The translations under genes and the position numbers were made by a program. This document shows, piece by piece, positions 48,001 through 60,100 of a stretch of 64,000 nt of DNA. The notes under the pieces were generated by a model. It did not search any database. It saw nothing but the letters and a program-made list of their open reading frames with translations, and was not told the DNA's origin. The stretch comes from Hemibagrus wyckioides (lineage: Eukaryota; Chordata; Actinopteri; Siluriformes; Bagridae), in contig NC_080723.1 of the NCBI RefSeq assembly GCF_019097595.1, positions 10,595,011 through 10,659,010 of the forward strand, in the 5' to 3' direction. Position 1 is the stretch's first letter; the number at the start of each line of letters is the position of its first letter.

Positions 48001-51000
48001 CTGATTTACAGTGACGCTTCTGAACAAAACAGAGCTCCCGTTTCTTCATTTAATATATAACCCATATTTCTATTTTTAAAAAGGTTGCTTTTGTGATCTT
48101 TGTACATTAGAAGTAAACTAAAAACAAAACAAAAGTCCATTTTTGACTCACATTCATCTTGAAGGTCTCACTTGAATGATGTCTATTTCCATGATTGAAG
48201 AACATTTTTATTTTCCTTCTTATTGACAGCTCTTTCCATCGCCTCAATTGCTCTCTTGAGTATCTAACCATGGCTGCTTGTCATAAGAGGTTCTTTATCC
48301 TTCATTATGGTCTGAGGTGTCACGCCTCAGCACACTGCGAATCAACCACATTTATTTCTCTATTCATCCTCTGAGACTGAACTAATCACTTCAGCAAGGA
48401 GCAGCTTCCGCCTTTTTGCACCGAACTTCTGAATGACTTCCTTAATGAACGCTATCATCGTCATCAATGCCATCATCTTCATCATCATCTCCACCCGTAA
48501 ACCTACTTTTACACACACTCGCATTGAGTCAGAGAAAGCAGTATACGAGATAAATCGGTTGTTTTTCTGTTTTTGGGCCGTGAAATAATAATTTAATCAC
48601 AACCATGCCTGTTCAGGCTCTTTAAATAACCGTCTGCTGCATCTTCAGGCTTGTGAGTGAATATGAAAACACTGGATCTGTTCATTTATTCACTTACACC
48701 TTGTTCTCCTACAGCCATCACTAAAAGCAACAGGATTCCCCAAAATGAGCATCGAGAAATCAGGTTGAAGCCTGATGATGGGCAAGAAAGGTTAGGATGC
48801 TAGCCATAACTTTACTTGAAGCACGGACTCTTCAAGATTTCTGATGGTGTGATGTGGTATCTGGCACCAAGACATAAGCAGCAGTCCTGAAAGATGTGAG
48901 GTGGAACCTCCATGAATCTCCCTCTGGAGATCTGAGGAATTTTAAAATAACTCATAATGTTCCTCATCATGTTCTTTATGCTCATCAAACCATTTCTGAA
49001 CCATTTTTACAGTGTGGCCGGATGCAATACCCTGCCGACATTAACGTTAACATTGCCATTTAGGGCTAAACTTGTTCTGCACCAGTGTTCAGATAGGTGC
49101 TGAGTGTCAAAGTAACATCCACATGAATACAGCAAACTGTGATGCTCTGAGTGTTCTGACACCTTTATATCAGAGCCAGCATTTATTTTTTTTAGCTGTC
49201 CTGTGGAATCTTACCAGACGGGCTACTGTTCATTCAGTTAACAGGGGCCGGTTGGTCTTCCTTAGTTTAATTTTGGTAGGTACTGACCACTGCATACCAG
49301 GAACACTCCACCAGACCTGCTGTTCTGGACATGTTCTGACCCAGTCATCTAGACATCACAATCCAATGTCATTTTTCTGCTTCCAGCACATCAACTTGTC
49401 AATCAACACTCCCTATTTTATCCCACCCACCTGACAGGGTGCAGTGTAAAGAGATAATCACTTTACCTGTTGATGGTTTTAATGTTATGGCTGATCTGTG
49501 TTTACATTAATGGTGTTTTGCTTTATGTGTTTTCAGGCATGATGACTTGAAGGAGATGTTGGACAGCAACAAGGACTCTCTAAAGCTGGAGGCTATGAAA
49601 AGGATCGTTGCAGTGAGTATTACTGTTTGCCGAAACCATTTAGTCTGCTTGGTAAAATAAATCTGGGAGTACATCTCCAGAAGTGAAAACATGCATCTTT
49701 CTGTTTACACTTTAGTGCCAGTCGTATTGCCTTCTGGCTGTAGGATAGGTTATAATTCATCACGGCTGTGATTCGGATTATTGTCAGCTTAATTTATCAG
49801 CTAAATGACTTTCCCAGGGAGCACTGAAATTGAATCACCATGGTACTTTTACATTATTGCAATACATTAGTTGTGCATGTCATGTGAGGAATTGAGCCTC
49901 AAGAAAGAGATTGCATGCTATGAGAAGTTACATGTGCTCTGGCATTATTATTAGACAGACCTCCTCATATCTGCTGTAATCAGGAAAAACTGAAAAGCAT
50001 CTACAGACTAGCCTTATTGTTTCTGTGCTCCAGATACATGTTCATTATCTGCTCGTTTTGCCTCACAGTTTAGCGATCATAATGACTTGATTTTTATTGC
50101 AAGATTGATTTAAGATGTTCCTTTCTTGGTCTGACTTGTTCTATAGGAAATCGTATACGCAGTTCCGCCCAGAAATCTTGGCCTCTGTTTATTATTTATT
50201 GCACCAAGCAGGGCCATTATGCTCACTGAGGCAGTGTTGTCAGCATGTGCTTTATGGCTTCAGTGTTCAAACAGTGGAGCGAACCTCCAGCCAGGACCTC
50301 CATACAGATTCACTTAATCAAACCCACTGGATGTTCTGTAACACACTAAACCCATTAACCTCAGAGAGCGCAGGACAGAAGATGCAAACACACAGCTCAC
50401 TGAGACCAGCCAAATGCAGAGCTCATTTTAGCCTGTTAATATGAGTGGATGTTTAGTTTTAATGTAAAGGAGTGGATTAAAAAATATAAATCATGTCAGA
50501 GATATCGTAATTCCGAGTGCACTTTACACTTTATGAGGCACTACAGTGTCGTAATTACAAGTCGGAAATACTATGAAACCCCTATTTTTCAAGTTGTGGA
50601 TGTGTCAGTCACAAAAATTCACAATAGAGCTTTTTACACTTGAAGTAGTTCAACCCCCTGAGTGATTGTAAACTCAGAGTATACACAGTCCTGGGTTATC
50701 TTGTCAGATGTTTCACACTGTACGTTCCTAAACCCTGGGTTAACATCCTTATTTGCATATTTGTGCAGCCATGACTGGATAAATACAGAGGTGACCATTT
50801 TAAATAACGGCTTGTTGCCTGCTTTCGCTTCTGTTAGAAAGAAAGGACAGGTCTGCTGTGCAGGTATTGTTATTTTTCCACAGCATTTAAATGTTTTTGG
50901 CCTTTGAACGGTTGTCATGCTGTTGACAGACATTCGTTGCATTAGCTTCCCTTATTTTTCAGTCTCATGTTTGTTAAGTGTTGCTACATCCTGCTGTTCA

Positions 51001-52167
51001 TGTGATATGAGGTTTAGAGATGTTGTTCAATTTATGGCATCTAGCTATAACATCACATCATTTCATACGCTACACATTTGGCACAGCAACGTGGGGTTCA
51101 CACTGCAAAAGAATTTAATAAAAAGCAGTGCTAACCCTGCTTCAAAATTTCCAGCATGAAACATTCCTTGGATTAAATGCATGGTTTATAATGACAACAT
51201 CCTGGGGTTAAGCGCAGTGTGAAAAGCCGTTATGACTATATCCGTGACACCTACAGCAGACAATGTTCCGCCGGGACTGTTGAGGTAGTAGTTTTGCATG
51301 TTAATTCATTAATTCTTAATTATATTTTAGTGAAATAAATTTAAGGTTGTTGATGATGACCAAAAATAGATTACTAAGCAACTAAGAAACTAAGCAAACG
51401 TTTTCTCACACTCTCTATTTTTAGACCAGCTTCAAACCACTGGAACACATACTGTACCGTGTTGTTGTCACCACCTCTGAATTCGAACCCATCACAGTCG
51501 AAGTGTGTGGAGTGGTTTATTTCTCTATTGTGTGGGGCATTTATAAAGTTTGAAATGTTAAAGCTCTGAGCTGCTGTTGCTATAGCATAGAGAGAGGCCT
51601 GTATGATGTCGTGATATTAAATAGGACAGCGAGGGTGTGTGTGTGTGTGTGTGTGTGTGGTACAGCCTGGTGTTAAATATTCATTCCTGGTGTCAGATTC
51701 TCAGGGTTGCAGCGGAGAAGCTGGGGCCTAAAATATTTATCACATGAAGCAAAGACGAGGGAAAAAGAAATAGCGTGCTCGACATGGTTTCTATTAATCG
51801 AGCAGAGGAGGAGGCTGTAGTATTAGTTACAGGTTGAAGCTCACCACAGATTCCCACATTAAATCTGTCTGGTTAGGGCAAGCTGTGTTAACTTGACTCG
51901 GGCTTTGAGAAACCCTGCTGTAGGAGAGGATTGTTAATAGAAACTGAAGTTAGTCTCTGATCTATAAGTTTTGATGGTTGTCGTGATGTAAGAGACTTTG
52001 GAGGAGGCGTAAATTCAGAACGTTAAAGAGGCATTAGATTCACCATCCATCACCACTACAGTAACTGGCATTATTACAGAGCTATTCTCTATTACAGAGC
52101 TTCTCTCTCTCTGTCTGTCACTCACTGTCTTTCTCTCTCTCTGTCTGTCTCTCTCTCTCTCTGTCTC

Positions 52168-52198
<31 letters not shown>

Positions 52199-55100
52199 GT
52201 CTCTCTCTCTTTCACTGATGACCATAAACACAGATCCACCCATCCCTCCAGCTTCCACTCCTAATGCTGTAACAGTCTTTTCCTCACACTGCTGTGAGAT
52301 GTAGTGTACGTGTAAATCTACCCCGTGCCTGCAATGCCATACAGCGTGTACTGTATCTCCCCAGATACTGTTCGCATAATCATTAAATAGTAGCACAAAT
52401 GCTGACATTTTTTGAAGTACATCTCACACCGCGCCTTTGCTGTCTGCGGTTTTGTGAGTGATTTTATACATTCATCTGGCTTTGTTTTTGTTTTGTTTTT
52501 TTTTGTTTTTTGCTGCAGATGATTGCCAGAGGGAAAAATGCATCTGATCTCTTTCCTGCTGTGGTGAAAAATGTGGCCTGCAAGAACATCGAGGTGAGTT
52601 TGAAACCCTGACAACATGGTCAGGATGAGAGAAAGACAACTTGAGACATTCACAGTCAGTGACAGCGTTTTGAAATGAAAACACAAAAACTACAATTATT
52701 TCCCCATTACAGATTCACACAAAGCTGCATTTTAATAACTTAAAATATGTGGTGTGTGTGTATGCAGGCACATTTTTGTGTAATGTGCCTTTAGTGAAGT
52801 GCGAAAACTGAATGTGTGTTAATGTGGATAAATTCAAGAATCATTATTAAAGTACAAAAGCAGGTTTAAAACACAGGCAGACAATAAGAATACCAAATCA
52901 GAAAACACAGGACGGAAGAAAAGGCACTAGGATTTGACAGAAACAGGGAATATATAGACAAAATAATCCCAGGGTGAAATGACAGAGGTGGAGACTGAAC
53001 AATGCCACAGTTGTCTGTGGCCTAGAGGGCAAAATTGTCCGTGTTCTCTCATACTCTCTCTCCTATACCAATCACAGTAACACTAGGAAATCTTGGGCAT
53101 TTGTAAGCTCATGTATGCAGAAGATGGCTGATCACACATGTTAATTTCTGGAAGGAAATGTGTGATTTATTATTTAAATGCTCAACTAGCATTTTCATGA
53201 ACTATCTAAATAACCTGCTGAATTAACAAATCACTTTGAAAGGTTTTCCTTGATGGTGAATAAATCAGAATGCCAAATTAGAAGCATCAATCAAATCTGT
53301 GCCAAGAAAAAATTAGATCTGGAAACCAGGATGTCCTCATTCACCTAAATACAACTTCATATCCTACTCATTAACAGAGAGGTTAGCATTAGCCTGGTAG
53401 TTCCTGCACCTCTCCACGGTCCTCAGCTGCAATGTCGTTTTATGAATTATCATCAGACTGAAAGATTTCTACAGGGGTAATGTGAAAGGAGGAGGATCAA
53501 GGGGCTTATGATTGAAGATGTTTTTAGTCAAGCTTTATGTTTTATGTTACAATCAAGCTTTACGTTTAATTAATTCAAATGATTTGAACCGACTATTTTC
53601 AGGTCTATATCATCAGATCAGTATTTTCTCAGCAATGTTTTACTGGGGTTCAGTAAAAATGGTCTAGTGATGCACGGTTACACCTCCCTGTGATGCCGCA
53701 TAGACAACAGCTCGAAAATATGCTACTTATTGACTTCACCTGTGTCAGAGGAAATATGTATTAGCCTTTAGCATAACTGGTCAGTTGGAATTGTCCAATA
53801 CTAAATATAACAAACAATCTAAACAAAACACAGGAAGTGGCAGCAGCACTCATACTGGGAAGCACAAAGCATGAATTGTGACATGCGGTTTCTAACCTTA
53901 TGTGTGTATATGTGTCTGATCTAGGTCAAGAAGCTGGTGTATGTGTATCTAGTGCGCTATGCTGAGGAACAGCAGGATTTGGCTCTTCTCTCCATCTCCA
54001 CTTTCCAGCGAGGACTCAAGGTTTGCACTTAAAAGTAACATTTTAAACTCCAACACACTCAGAGCCACGTTTTTGCTGCTGCAGTCTGTGCAATCATTAA
54101 AGGAAAACTCTATATTAAAAACACATGAAATGTGTTTTTAATGAAAGTTATATGACCTGCTAGATGAATCTGGTGCTGGTTTGTTAGTTCATGCTGTATT
54201 TTTGTTAGTGGCAGTGTGCTGCATTGCCATGAAAGAAGGATGCAGTTACAGTGACCTTTAATAGGAGAAAAGATTTCAACAACCTCAGACATAAAGGTTT
54301 CACTGTTAGCTCCTTAAAACAAGATGCAGTGCAGGCAGAGACTCGTTCTAGAGCTCGACTAGTTAACACCTACAAGGTAATGAAAGTGATGGCATTTAGA
54401 GTGTGTTAGCATATGCTTTGGGATCTTTTAAAAGAGGTGAAAAAGCTGGACAGACTAAAGCACTAAAGTGATGCATCGCTCTTTATAACATTCTCTTTTG
54501 GGGCATTAAGTCACATTAAGTAGTTAAGGCTCTGGGTTGTTGATCGGACGGTTGTGGTTTAAGCCCTAGCACTGTCAAGCTGCTACTGTTGGGCCCTTAA
54601 GCAAGGCCCTTAACCCTTTCTACTCCAAGATGCTGTAACATGGCTGACCCTGCACTCTGACCCCAACTTCCTATGCTGAGAAATGTGTAGAAAGGTGTAC
54701 CACTGTGCTGCAGTGTCTATGTGGCAAAATAAAGGCTTCTTCTTCTTAAGCTGAGATGTTGAGGGTAATCAAGTTCATTATGGGTAAACACTGATGAAAG
54801 AATTTTAAACGAATTTAATTATAATTATAAATCTTGGAAGGCAGTGATGATCACATTAATTCTCAATATTAATATCGTTAAGTTCTGATTTCTGTTAAAC
54901 CATGAAGCATGAAATTGTGTGACCTGACACCTGCATGATTGAACATGACTCAGCAAGACTCTCTGAGTCATATCCTCATGTTCGCATGAAGTGGAAACAC
55001 CCCCTAGTGACCTGATTTATGAAAACGCATCTCTGCCTGCTCCACAGTCACAATGCCACGTACACAATATATCCGTGTATTTGTCTCTGTCTTGAAATCA

Positions 55101-57111
55101 TGTATTCTTTACGGCAATTTCTTTTCTTATTTTTACCTTTTGTTTTCCTGCAGGATCCTAATCAACTCATCCGTGCAAGTGCTTTGCGTGTTCTGTCTAG
55201 TATACGAGTCACAATCATCGTGCCCATTATGATGCTGGCCATTAAGGAGGCTGCTTCTGATATGTCTCCATACGTCCGCAAGACCGCCGCTCACGCCATC
55301 CCTAAGCTCTACAGGTATGAAATACTACCACTGCAGCTGTACAGGTGTTTCTCCATTGCTTCTGTTGAGGGTCTAGTTTATTTTCCATTATGTATAGAGA
55401 CAGCTAGAGCGCTCACAGTGATGACAGTAAAAGCAACAGCATTCGCTTCACAGCACATAACAGCACCGTTATTAAGTGTGACATGAAAGAAGTGCTTGGA
55501 TTTACATTGTTGCTTGTTTAATAGCTGTTTGGTTAAGCAGCCGGTTTTGTGACTTGATGATGAAGAGTTTTGAAGTGTTATCAGCTGTAATGACAGGATG
55601 GAAAACTGGCTTTTTTTTTTTTTTCAACTGTTTATTGACAAAAACAGGACAAAAATGAAAACAATATTTTGACATTGTTCAGTCTGTGGTTGTAGCCTAA
55701 AAATCATAAACTTAAATAGTGGGTGCAGTGAATTAGTTGTTAGCACACATTTCTATCTGTTGTTACGACTCTGGCTGAAATTAGGTCTAGGAATTTAAAA
55801 GTAGTAACATTGAGGTGACCATAAGAAAAAAAAATAAGGTAGAGGACGGCAAGGGAAACGCAAGACACCAGTTAGCACCAACAAAGATTTATTTCTCCTA
55901 ACGAATATTTATAAAAGTATATGTATGCACCAAATAATGAACAATAATGCAACCAAGACAAAAGGGAGAAGGAACTTAAAGTGGCGCCAAAATCAAAGAA
56001 AGAAATATAACAAAAACATCCCACTAACTCCTCCCAATTCTCTAACTAAAATAATATAAAAAAAAAAGAAAAGGAAAAAGTCTTCAGCGCAGATGCGCCC
56101 TGAACTTACACTACCTAACAAAAACAGAAATACAGAATTAGCGCACATCACTACCCTAGTGTGTCTAATACAAGAGGTGTTCTGTGTGTGGATATGTATG
56201 GCACGTGCCCTACTAGGCTGTTCCTGGTCTCCCTCTGCTTGTTACCGCGCTCTTCCATACATACATCGGCGCCATTCAATCCACACCAAATCGGAACATG
56301 ACTCCAAAGTCAACATGTAAGGGTCATCAGTAGCACAATCAAAAAAATACGAACACGGTGACAACCCGACGTGACAGCCTGACACCACCGCTGATTCACA
56401 GCTGATCACAGCTCAGTCCCTCCCCAGTTCAGCTAATCTGTTCCCGATGCCGCTTCCGTTTTTTAAAGCTTCCTGCGGAGACAGGATTGGAGGAGAATGG
56501 GGACGTCATCGTTAGACAAATGATGAGTGACAGCCGCGTATCCAGTAAGAGTCGTTGGTGGGTGGTACCTAAAATCAAAGGGAATAGAAAGAGAAGACAA
56601 AACAAAACAGTGGTTCCACTGTTCGTAACACTGTGTGTTAGCACACACTGTCTGTTAGCCTCATACCTCTGCAGTGAAGGTTCGAGTCTTGTTTCTGTAT
56701 TGTGCAAGCAGGGTGTGTGTGTGTTCTCCCCGTGCTTCAGGGGTTTCCTCAGGATAATCCGGTTTCCTCCTTTATTCCAAAGATATTCAATGTAGCCTGA
56801 ATACATCTCTAAATTCTGTCTGTGTAGAAACATAATAGCAAGGAACCACATTATTCTAAATTGTCATTATTCATCGTCAGTGTGTGTGGTGTCACAAATT
56901 TTCATGATGTGGTAGGTCAGCAATAAATAAAACCTCTAGCACCAGTTTGAGTACCAGCAAGATATTCTGACTATTTTAAACATACATAATAGAGCTGGAA
57001 ACCTTGGTAACTTTAGACATGCAACCATTTCAGTTTTCTACTGTCAAAAGTCACAGTTTTTCACTGTGGAGTTAAAAAAATGCTTCACCTCAAGTGAAAT
57101 TGGACACTTGT

Positions 57112-57154
<43 letters not shown>

Positions 57155-60100
57155 AGCCTGGACCCTGAGCAGAAAGACCAGCTAATTGAAGTCATTGAAA
57201 AGCTACTTGCTGATAAAACCACTGTAAGACATCATTGTTAATAACACACACAATGTTTCTGTCATCATTTATTTGTCATTCCATTAATAGGATATTGTGT
57301 GTATGGGTTTAGCTGGTGGCAGGCAGTGTGGTGATGGCGTTTGAGGAGGTTTGTCCAGAGCGGATCGATCTGATCCATAAGAATTACCGTAAACTCTGCA
57401 ACCTGCTGATTGACGTGGAGGAATGGGGCCAGGTAGTTATCATCAACATGCTCACCCGCTATGCCAGGACTCAGTTCCTCAACCCCAACATTAATGTAAG
57501 TACCGTAACTCCTCATTTGTCTCTATAAATAACCATATAAGGATGTCTATGGCCTTGCCTGAGTTTGAGCATGTGATATATTGTATGTTATATCTGTAGG
57601 AGTCCCTGCTGGAGGAGGGTGGAGAGAAGGCTTTTTATGGTTCTACCGATGATGAGGATGATGAAGAGAAGAAGGCTGAGGCAGCCGCCCTTGCCAAAAG
57701 GAAGCCGTATGTTATGGACCCTGATCACAGACTGTTGCTCCGAAACACCAAACCTCTTCTACAGAGCCGCAACGCAGCTGTTAGTACAACAGTCCACACA
57801 CATCTCAACACATTTTAACACCTCTGTCCTAAGAGTAGGAAAAAATACATGTGATTTATCAGTTGTGGTCACTAAATTTGGACCTGAATTGGCGTCAACT
57901 TTACTTTTACTTTGGAAAGGAATAAACAACAGGTCAACAAAAAGCCAATAAAATACACTGTGCACTTTCCCTTGAACTGCTGATTCTATTTAAAACTAGC
58001 AGAAAACTTTATCTTGTACACATATCACTTTTATTTCATATCTCATAACAATATTTGTATTGGTAATACACTGGTAATCGATATCAGCTAACTAACAAAA
58101 TTTTAGTAGTAGTATGTGCTGTTGTGTTAACCCCGGTTGTTCCATAATATAACTAGCTAGATAGCCTAGCTATGAGTCAACATGACCTAAAGGAGATGTT
58201 GCACTGCTGCTTATTGAAGATGTAGCAGGTGAAGTGTATTAAAGCAGTAAATTAAAATTATTGAGTTTTGGTCTACTAATCTGATTGGTCAGATGGTTTT
58301 TCAGTCTTTAGTATAAGCTTACAGGGAGATTTTACTATATATATCACTCAACTCATCTGTATTTGCCATGTAAAATTCCACCTCCTAGTTCAAAACAGTT
58401 ACTACAGTACATTTACACATTTCTGCCATTTGGTAGACACCCTTATCCAGGTCAGCTTACAAATTTATTTCATTTTATACAACTGAGGGTTACTGGTCTT
58501 GCTCAGGGGCCCAGCAGTGGCAGCTTGGTGGACATGAGATTCAAACTCACAACCGTCTGATCAGTAGTCCAACCACTAAGCTACCATATCCCCATGTACT
58601 ATTAACAGTACTATTAGTGACCATCATCAGCAGATGGCAAATGAGACTTCTTTATTTATATATAAAATCTTGAAAGCTCGTCAGCTAAATATGCTACAAA
58701 GCACAGTTTCTTCCGGATCTGTTTCCTCTAGCAGGAACAAAAATACACGAAACATTTGCCAAATGTTGTGTCTGAAGTATTAGATAGTCCACATTACTTT
58801 CTTGTTCAGAGAACCGATGTGTAGAAGCAATATCATCCTTACAATCTTGCTGAATATCAGCACAGCTGTTATTAGGTACAGTTGAATCATAACCCTGATG
58901 ATATTCAGTATATCTTCACTTTTGCTCGTGCGATGTTGCTTAAGTCCCATATTTGGTTCTCCAAATGGCTCAATTATACAGTGTGACATCACATTACCCC
59001 CAAGGGAACTATATATGCAAATATATAGCATATGCCACTCTTCCATGACTCATTCTCTCTCTCTCTCTCTCTCTTCCCCCAGGTGGTAATGGCAGTCGCT
59101 CAACTCTATTTTCATCTAGCTCCAAAAGCAGAGGTGGGCGTCATTGCCAAAGCACTGGTGAGGCTGATGAGGAGCCACAGGTCAGTGAAAGAAGAAGAAC
59201 ATTTTGCCCTTGGCTGATTCGGTTAATAGTGAGCCCATAAACCTTCTGTGTGACCGTTAAGGTCTCTATCCGTGCTGATGAAGTTATCAGTCAGTGTCAA
59301 AAAGGAATGCCATCATTAAACTGTGATGCCCTTGAGTCCTAGGTAGAGCATCACTGCCGTCATTTGGAAGGTTTTAAGGTTTTGAGATGTTCTTACACGG
59401 TGGTCTAGTGAGACAAGTATAACCAAGACATCTAATTTTTCAGTCGTTTCAAAACTATTGCATTAAAAAATTGTTTCATTTAAACTCATGTAGTTTACTG
59501 AGGTTAGGTTCTATGACATTTAAGTTGTTTTTGTTGGAAAACATTGTGTAGGAATTGTTCATTGCACTGATTTATGGTGCTCTTTTTTTATTTTTATTAT
59601 GTTCTCTGCAGTGAAGTCCAGTATGTTGTTCTTCAAAATGTTGCAACTATGACCATCAAAAGGAGGGTGAGTCATTTTCATTAAGCACCATCAAGCACAG
59701 CAGAAATGCATATTTTAAAAAATCCCTGATTGCCTGACAACATAAAATACAACACATTGTGAGATCTTGGCCTGCTATATTTAACACAACTGCTTTTGAG
59801 CCTTAACACAAAATAAGTCTCGTTTTGCTACTGTAGGGGATGTTCGAGCCGTACCTGAAGAGCTTCTATATCCGATCTACTGACCCCACGCAGATCAAAA
59901 TACTTAAGGTGATTTAAATATTCAGAAATGGGTTTACACCATGATTGTTTGTGGCTTTTAAGCATTTTAATATGAATTGAATTTGATTTTGTTTCATGTT
60001 CCATTACATCACAGCTTGAAGTGTTAACCAATCTGGCAAATGAAACCAACATATCGACCATTTTGAGAGAATTCCAGGTAAGAATTTTTTATTATAAATG

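Larger units (their letters stand above)
29939..49536 (+). other. ap3b2 intron 1 (19.6 kb)
   Basis: The largest intron here. It contains a coding-like exon at 36490-36770, three Tc1-like remnants, SINE-like copies and many microsatellites, listed separately. The remainder, including 32760-33720, 37000-40250 and 45040-47200, shows no exon I can support. Confidence 0.85.
55315..57156 (+). other. ap3b2 intron 5
   Basis: 1.84 kb, almost half of it the solo-LTR-like element at 55761-56630, then a family C fragment and a CT microsatellite that forms the acceptor tract. Confidence 0.8.

Noticed and set aside
55019..55486. 155-codon frame as a separate gene
   Set aside because: Its centre is ap3b2 exon 5; the two ends are intron read-through past clear splice sites.
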